A program made the translations under genes and the position numbers. Under the pieces are notes generated by a model, which was not told where the DNA came from, ran no database searches, and saw nothing but the letters and a program-made list of their open reading frames with translations. Below are positions 54,394-64,000 of a stretch of DNA of 64,000 nt, piece by piece. The stretch covers positions 1 to 64,000 of the forward strand of contig JACEFZ010026857.1 in NCBI GenBank assembly GCA_014155875.1. Reading direction: 5' to 3'. The stretch is from Cepaea nemoralis. Taxonomy: Eukaryota; Mollusca; Gastropoda; Stylommatophora; Helicidae. Each line of letters begins with the position of its first letter. Within the stretch, counting starts at the first letter, position 1.

Positions 54394-57300
54394 CCTAAGT
54401 ATTTAACAAATCTACCTACCTACTCACCTACCTACCTATCAACCTACTTACACATCTGCCCACCTACCTACCTATATACCTACATACACATCTACCCACC
54501 TACCTAGCTATCACTCTACTTACACATCTACACACCTACCTTGCTATCAACCTACATACTTATCTACCCAACTATCTAGCTGTCAACCGACTTACACATC
54601 TACCCACCTACCAACTATATACCTACTTACACATCTACCCACCTACCTACCTATATAACTACTTGAATATCTACCCATCTACCTAGCTATCAACCTACTT
54701 ACACATCTACCCACCTACCTACCTATATAACTACTTGTATATCTACCCATCTACCTAGCTATCAACCTACTTACACATCTACCCACCTACCTAGCTATCA
54801 CTCTACTTACACATCTATACACCTACCTTGCTATCAACCTACATACTTATCTACCCAACTATCTAGCTGTCAACCGACTTACACATCTACCCACCTACCA
54901 ACTATATAACTACTTATATATCTACCCATCTACCTAGCTATCAACCTATTTACACATCTACCCACCTACATAGCTATCAACCTACTTACACATCTGCACA
55001 CCTACCTAGCTATCAACCAACTTACACATCTACCCACCTACCTAGCTATCAACCTACTTACACATCTACCCATCTACCTAGCTATCAACCTATTTACACA
55101 TCTACCCATCTACATAGCTATCAACCTACTTACACATCTGCACACCTACCTACCTATCAACTAACTTACACATCTACCCACCTACCTAGCTATCAACCAA
55201 CTTACACATCTACCCATCTACCTAGCTATCAACCTACTTACACATCTACCCACCTACCTAGCTATCAACCTACTTACACATCTACCCACATACCTACCTA
55301 TCAACCTACTTTACACATCTAGCCCACCTACCTACTATCAACCTACTTACACATCTACCCACATATCTACCTATCAACCTACTTACACATCTACCCACCT
55401 ACCTTGCTATCAACCTACTTACACATCTACCCACATACCTAGCCTATCAACCTACTTTCACATCTACCCACCTATCCTAGCTATCAACCTACTTACACAT
55501 CTGCACACCTACATAGCTATCAACCTACTTACACCATCTGAACCCACCTACCTAGCTATCACCTACTTACACATCTACCCCCTACCTAGCTATCAACCTA
55601 CTTACACATCTGCACACCTACCTAGCTATCAACCAACTTACACATCTACCCACCTACCTAGCTATCAACCTACTTACACATCTACCCATCTACCTAGCTA
55701 TCAACCAACTTACACATCTACCCACCTACCTAGCTATCAACCAACTTACACATCTACCCATCTACCTAGCTATCAAACCTACTTACACCGAGCTACACCT
55801 ACCTAGCTATCAACCTACTTACACATCTACCCATCTACCTAGCTATCAACCTACTTACACATCTACCCATCTACCTAGCTATCAACCTACTTACACATCT
55901 ACCCATCTACCTAGCTATCAACCTACTTACACATCTACCCATCTACCTAGCTATCAACCAACTTACACACTCCACTACCTACTATCACCTACTTACACAT
56001 CTCCCATCCTAGCTATCAACCTACTTACACATCTCCACTACCTAGCAACACATCTCCACTACCTAGCTATCACCACTTACACATCTACCCTACCTAGCTA
56101 TCAACCTACTTACACATCTCCACTACCTAGCTATCAACCACTTACACACTCCACTACTAGCTATCAACCTACTTACACATCTCCACTACCTACTATCAAC
56201 CACTTACACATCTCCACTACCTACTATCAACCTACTTACACATCTCCACTACCTAGCTATCAACCTACTTACACATCTCCACTACCTAGCTATCAACCTA
56301 CTTACACATCTCCACTACCTACTATCAACCTACTTACACATCTCCACTACCCTCAACCACTTACACATCTCCACTACCTAGCTATCAACCTACTTACACA
56401 TCTGCACACCTACCTACTATCAACTACTTACACATCTCCACTACCTAGCTATCACCTACTTACACATCTCCACTACCTAGCTATCACTACTTACACATCT
56501 CCTACCTACTATCAACCTACTTACACATCTCCCCACTATCACTACTTACACATCTCCCCTACCTAGCTATCAACCACTTACACATCTCCACCTACCTAGC
56601 TATCAACCACTTACACATCTCCACCTACCTAGCTATCAACCACTTACACATCTACCTACCTACTATCAACCTACTTACACATCTACCACTACCTACTATC
56701 AACCTATTACACATCTCCACTACCTACCTATAACCTACTACACATCCAAACCCCAACACTTACACATCTGCACACCTACCTACTATCACCACTTACACAT
56801 CTACCACTACCTACTATCAACACTTACACATCTACCCACCTACTATCAACCACTTACACATCTCCACTACCTACTATCAACCTACTTACAACAACTACTA
56901 CACACTACAACACACTACCTACACACACAACACACTACCTACACACCCCCCCCCACCCCACACCCCACCTTCCCCTACCTACTATCAACCACTTACACAT
57001 CTACCCTACCTACTTCAACACTTACACATCTCACACTACCTAGCTATCAACTACTTACACATCTACCACTACCTACTATCAACCACTTACACATCTACCA
57101 CTACCTACTATCACCACTTACACATCTACCATTTTAAAAAATCACTTTTTAAAAAATCAATTACCTACCCCCCCACCTTCCCCCACCCATCACACTTACA
57201 CATCTACCACTACCTACTATCAACCTACTTACACATCTCACTACCTACTATCAACCACTTACACATCTACCCTACCTACTATCAACCACTTACACTCTAC

Positions 57301-60300
57301 CACTACCTACTATCACCTACTTACACATCTCCACTACCTACTATCAACCTACTTACACATCTACCACTACTACTATCAACCACTTACAATCTCCACTACC
57401 TACTATCAACCACTTACACATCTCCACTACCTACTATCAACCTACTTACACACCCACTACCTACTATCAACCACTTACACATCTACCTACCTACTATCAC
57501 CACTTACACATCTACCCACCTACCTATCAACCACTTACACATCTACCACTACCTACTACAACCTACTTACACATCTCCACTACCTACTATCACCTACTTA
57601 CACATCTACCACTACCTACCTATCACCTACTTACACATCTAAACTACCTCTATCACCTACTACATCTCACTACTACTTCAACCACTTACACATCTACCAA
57701 CTACCTACTATAACTACTTAAATCTCCACTACCTACTATAACCTATTACACATCTACCCACCTACTACTATCAACTACTTACACATCTCCAACTACCTAC
57801 TATCAACTACTTACCATCTCACCTACCTCCAACACTACCATCTCCCACTACCTAGCTATCAACTACTTACACATCTACCACTACCTACTATCAACCTACT
57901 TACATACCACTACCTACTATCAACCTACTTACACATCTACCACTACCTACTATCAACTACTTACACATCTCCACCTACCTACTATCAACCTACTTCACAT
58001 CTACCCACTACCTACTATCAACACTTACACATCTCCCTACCTATTTTAAAACCACACTACCATCACCTTCCACCTACCTACTATCAACCTACTTACACAT
58101 CTACCCTACCTATCAACCTACTTACACATCTCACCCTACTAGCTATCACCTATTACACATCTCACTACCTACTATCACCTACTTACACATCTACCCACCT
58201 ACCTAGCTATCAACCTACTTACACATCTCCACTACCTACCTATCACCTACTTACACATCCCCACTACCTAGCTATCAACCTACTTACACATCTACCACTA
58301 CCTACTATCACCTACTTACCATCTACCACTACCTACCTATCAACCTACTTACACATCTCCACCTACCTACTATCCCACTTACACATCTACCCACTACCTA
58401 CCTATCAACCTACTTACACATCTCCACTACTAGCTATCAACTACTTACACATCTACCAACTACTACCTATCAACCTACTTACACATCTACCAACATACCT
58501 ACCTATCAACCTACTTACACATCTGCACACCTACCTACCTATCAACCTACTTACACATCTACCAACATACCTACCTATCAACCTACTTACACATCTACCA
58601 CCCTACCTACCTATCAACCTACTTACACATCTACCCCATACCTACCTATCAACCTACTTACACATCTACCAACATACCTACCTATCAACCTACTTACACA
58701 TCTACCACACTACCTACCTATCACCTACTTACACATCTGACCCACCTACCTACTATCAACCTACTTACACATCTACCACATACCTAGCCTATCAACCTAC
58801 TACACATCTACCAATACATACCTAGCTATCACCTACTTACACATCTACCAACATCACCTACCTATCACCTACTTACACATCTACCAACTACCTACATATC
58901 AACTACTTACACATCTACCACTACCTACCTATCAACCTACTTACACATCTACCCCTACCTAGCTATCAACCTACTTACACATCTCCACCTACCTAGCTAT
59001 CAACTACTTACACATCTACCACCTACCTACTATCACCTACTTACACATCTCCCCTACCTAGCTATCAACCACTTACACATCTACACTACCTACTATCAAC
59101 CTACTTACACATCTACCCACTACCTAGCTATCAACTACTTACACATCTCCACCTACCTAGCTATCAACCTACTTACACATCTCCCACCTACCTCTATCAC
59201 TACTTACACTCTCCACCTACCTAGCTATCACTACTTACACATCTCCACTACCTAGCTATCACCACTTACACATCTACCACCCCCTTTTCCTACTACACTC
59301 TACCACCTACCTACTATCAACCTACTTACACATCTGCCCACCTACCTACCTATAACCTACTTACACATCTACCCACCTACCTACCTATCACCTACTTACA
59401 CATCTACCACATACCTAGCTATCAACCTACTTACACATCTACCCACCTACCTAGCTATCAACCTACTTACACATCTACCCACATACCTAGCTATCAACCA
59501 CTTACACATCTACCCACATACCTATCTATCAACCTACTTACACATCTACCAACATACCTACCTATCAACCTACTTACACATCTGCACACCTACCTACCTA
59601 TCAACCTACTTACACATCTGCACACCTACCTAGCCTATCAACCTACTTACACATCTACCCACATACCTACCTATCAACCTACTTACACATCTACCACACC
59701 TACCTAGCTATCAACCTACTTACACATCTACCAACATACCTACCTATCAACCTACTTACACATCTACCCACCTACCTACCTATAAACCTACTTACACATC
59801 TGCACACCTACCTAGCTATCAACCTACTTACACATCTACCCACCTACCTAGCTATCAACCTACTTACACATCTGCACACCTACCTAGCTATCAACCTACT
59901 TACACATCTGCACACCTACCTAGCTATCAACCTACCTTACACATAGACCCCATACCTAGCTATCAACCTACTTACACATCTACCACCTACCTAGCTATCA
60001 ACACTTACACATCTACCCACCTACCTAGCTATCAACCTACTTACACATCTACCCATCTACCTAGCTATCAACCAACTTACACATCTACCCATCTACCTAG
60101 CTATCAACCTACTTACACATCTACCACGCTACCTAGCTATACAACCTACTTACACATCTACCCACCTACCTAGCTATCAACCTACTTACACATCTATACC
60201 ACCTACCTAGCTATCAACCTACACTTACACATCTACCCACCTACCTAGCTATCAACCGACTTACACATCTACCCACCTACCAGCTATCAACTAACTTATA

Positions 60301-63300
60301 CATAGTCTAACCCATCTACCTAGCTATCAACCTAACTTACACAATCTACCCAGCTACATAGCTAATCAACCTAACTTACACATCTAGCACACCTACCTAG
60401 CTATCAACCTAACTTACACATCTAACCAACATACCTACCTATCACCTACTTACACATCTGCACACCTACCTACCTATCAACCTACTTACACATCTACCAC
60501 ATACCTACCTATCAACCTACTTACACATCTACCACACTACCTACCTATCAACCTACTTACACATCTACCAACATACCTACCTATCAACCTACTTACACAT
60601 CTACCACACTACCTAGCTATCAACCTACTTACACATCTAACCACATACCTACCTATCAACCTACTTACACATCTACCACATACCTAGCTATCAAACCTAC
60701 TTACACATCTACCACCATACCTACCTATCAACCTACTTACACATCTACCACATACCTACCTATCACCTACTTACACATCTGACACACATACCTACCTATC
60801 AACCTACTTACACATCTACCACCTACCTACCTATCAACCTACTTACACATCTACCACATACCTAGCTATCAACCTACTTACACATCTACCAACATACCTA
60901 CCTATCAACCTACTTACACATCTGCACACCTACCTAGCTATCAACCTACTTACACATCTACCAACATACCTACATATCAACCTACTTACACATCTACCCA
61001 CCTACCTAGCTATCAACCTACTTACACATCTACCAACATACCTACCTATCAACCTACTTACACATCTACCCACCTACCTAGCTATCAACCTACTTACACA
61101 TCTACCCATCTACCTAGCTATCAACCAACTTACACATCTACCCACCTACCTAGCTTTCAACCAACTTACACATCTACACATCTACCTAGCTATCAACCTA
61201 CTTACACATCTACCCACTACCTAGCTATCAACCTACTTACACATCTACCACCTACCTACCTATCAACCTACTTACACATCTGCACACCTACCTAGCTATC
61301 AACCTACTTACACATCTACCAACATACCTACCTATCAACCTACTTACACATCTACCCACCTACCTAGCTATCAACCTACTTACACATCTACCACACCTAC
61401 CTATCTATCAACCTACTTACACATCTACCAACATACCTACTATCAACCTACTTACACATCTACCACATACCTAGCCTATCAACCTACTTACACATCTACC
61501 CACTACCTACCTATCAACCTACTTACACATCTACCACCTACCTAGCCTATCAACCTACTTACACATCTACCACCTACCTAGCCTATCAACCTACTTACAC
61601 ATCTACACACATACCTACCTATCAACCTACTTACACATCTACCAACCTACCTAGCCTATCAACCTACTTACACATCTACCACCATACCTACCTATCAACC
61701 TACTTACACATCTGACCACCTACCTAGCTATCAACCTACTTACACATCTACCACATACCTAGCCTATCAAACCTACTTACACATCTACCCACCTACCTAG
61801 CTATCAACCTACTTACACATCTACCCACCTACCTACCTATCAACCTACTTACACATCTACCAACATACCTACCTATCAACCTACTTACACATCTACCCAC
61901 CTACCTAGCTATCAACCTACTTACACATCTACCCACCTACCTAGCTATCAACCTACTTACACATCTACCACATACCTAGCTATCAACCTACTTACACATC
62001 TACCAACATACCTACCTATCAACCTACTTACACATCTGCACACCTACCTACCTATCAACCTACTTACACATCTACCCACATACCTACCTATCAACCTACT
62101 TACACATCTACCCACCTACCTAGCTATCAACCTACATTACACATCTACCAACCTACCTACTATCAACCTACTTACACATCTACACACCTACCTAGCTATC
62201 AACCTACTTACACATCTACACACATACCTAGCCTATCAACCTACTTACACATCTACCCACCTACCTAGCTATCAAAGCCTACTTACACATCTACCAACAT
62301 ACCTACATATCAAACCTACTTACACATCTACCACCTACCTAGCTATCAACCTACTTACAGCATCTACCCACCTACCTAGCTATCAACCTACTTACACATC
62401 TACCAACATACCTACCTATCAACCTACTTACACATCTACACACCTACCTACTATCAACCTACTTACACATCTACCACATACCTACCTATCAACCTACTTA
62501 CACATCTACCCACCTACCTACCTATCAACCTACTTACACATCTACCCACCTACCTAGCTATCAACCTACTTACACATCTACCCACCTACCTAGCCTATCA
62601 AACCTACTTACACATCTACCCACCTACCTAGCTATCAACCTACTTACACATCTACCCACCTACCTAGCTATCAACCTACTTACACATCTACCCATCTACC
62701 TAGCTATCAACCTACTTACACATCTACACACCTACCTACCTATCAACCTACTTACACATCTACCCACCTACCTAGCTATCAACCTACTTACACATCTACC
62801 CACCTACCTACCTATCAACCTACTTACACATCTACCCACCTACCTAGCTATCAACCTACTTACACATCTACCCACCTACCTAGCTATCAACCTACTTACA
62901 CATCTACCCACCTACCTACCTATCAACCTACTTACACATCTACCCACCTACCTAGCTATCAAACTACTTACACATCTACCCACATACCTACCTATCAACC
63001 TACTTACACATCTACCCACCTACCTAGCTATCAACCTACTTACACATCTACCCACCTACCTACCTATAAACCTACTTACACATCTACCCACCTACCTAGC
63101 TATCAACCTACTTACACATCTACCCACCTACCTAGCTATCAACCTACTTACACATCTACCCACCTACCTAGCTATCAACCTACTTACACATCTACCCACC
63201 TACCTAGCCTATCAACCTACTTACACATCTACCACATACCTACCTATAAACCTACTTACACATCTACCCACCTACCTAGCTATCAAACTACTTACACATC

Positions 63301-64000
63301 TACCCACCTACCTACCTATACAACCTACTTACACATCTACCCACCTACCTACTATAACCTACATACACATCTACCCACCTACCTACCTATACACCTACAT
63401 ACACATCTACCCACCTACCTACCTATAAACCTACTTACACATCTACCCACCTACCTAGCTATCAACCTACTTACACATCTACCCACCTACCTACCTATCA
63501 ACCTACTTACACATCTACCCACCTACCTAGCTATAACCTACTTACAACATCTACCCACATACCTAGCCTATCAAACCTACTTACACATCTACCCACCTAC
63601 CTAGCTATCAAACTACTTACACATCTACCCATCTACGTAGCTATCAACCTACTTACACATACCCACCTACCTACCTATAAACCTACATACACATCTACCC
63701 ACCTACCTAGCTATCAACCTACTTACAAATCTATCCACATACCTACCTATAAACCTACTTACACATCTACCCACCTACCTAGCTATCAACCTACTTACAC
63801 ATCTACCCACCTACCTAGCTATCAACCTACTTACACATCTACCCACCTACCTACCTATAAACCTACTTACACATCTACCCACCTACCTAGCTATCAACCT
63901 ACTTACACATCTACCCATCTACCTAGCTATCAACCTACTTACACATCTAACCCATCTACCTACTATAAACCACTTACACATCTACCCACCTACCTAGCTA
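54394..64000. repeat. 36-bp satellite, runs past the window end (over 9.6 kb)
   Basis: Units of CTACCCACCTACCTAGCTAT plus CAACCTACTTACACAT, roughly 270 copies. Read as nine tetramers (CTAC CCAC CTAC CTAG CTAT CAAC CTAC TTAC ACAT), most are within two changes of CTAC, and the left edge (54394-54440) is plain CTAC repeat. Variants such as GCACAC, CAACATAC, and ACC(T/A)ATC for TAGCTATC recur in blocks. 54394-55940 and 59300-64000 are fairly regular; 55950-59300 has many single-base losses. The array does not end in the window. Confidence 0.96.

Overview
This window reads as non-genic repeat DNA from an animal genome, probably a marine invertebrate and most likely a mollusc. The basis is the mix of non-LTR retrotransposons (RTE-like, and a jockey/CR1-like group), tRNA-headed SINEs, Tc1/mariner, piggyBac-like TTAA, hAT-like and Tigger-like elements, an LTR with a short charged Gag start, and very abundant microsatellites and satellites. 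The mollusc call is an inference, not read directly from the sequence. I found no convincing host protein-coding gene, rRNA or intact tRNA gene. Every long open frame is transposon-derived or an artefact of a tandem repeat whose unit length is a multiple of three.

Layout. 0-9 kb: short minisatellites (27, 32, 69 and 33 bp units) with SINE and LINE 3'-end copies. 9.07-11.75 kb: a 47-bp satellite. 12.1-15.8 kb: LINE remnants around a 54-bp satellite that carries a 260-codon repeat frame. 16-22.3 kb: SINEs, a LINE reverse-transcriptase C-terminus with its 3' end, large GA/CT/CA arrays and an RTE C-terminus. 22.4-28.2 kb: 36-, 24- and 43-bp minisatellites, CT array, and a decayed A-rich array. 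28.3-30.0 kb: LINE fragments and a SINE split by a TTAA element. 30.9-33.06 kb: an element beginning GACCCGGCC with internal (CTGT)n and about 1.1 kb of pure purine, set between two (AT)n blocks. 33.4-37 kb: a nearly full-length but broken mariner-like element (33730-35067), a second mariner fragment, and two copies of one SINE in opposite orientation. 38.2-41.8 kb: an RNase H-bearing LINE nested in an opposite-strand LINE, then a 509-bp LTR, a leader and a Gag start that fades into a microsatellite. 42.8-47.1 kb: AGA arrays, a LINE tail, and a stack of insertions (a 1349-bp element with 230-bp terminal inverted repeats, then an hAT-like element holding a Tigger-like fragment). 48.9-50.1 kb: a tandem unit separated by GA arrays. 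50.2-53.5 kb: the most complete LINE, minus strand, broken by stops, frameshifts and a 355-bp insert. 54.4-64 kb: a 36-bp satellite that runs off the end of the window.

The region looks like a sink for insertions. Several insertion orders can be read from target-site duplications (16075-16300, 17643-17862, 29261-29953, 33730-35067, 38776-39557, 44268-45616, 45675-46527, 50420-50774). Two stretches of satellite (11.3-11.75 kb and about 55.95-59.3 kb) contain a dense scatter of one-base indels that looks more like long-read consensus error than biology. All TE family names come from motif recognition by eye, without database searches.
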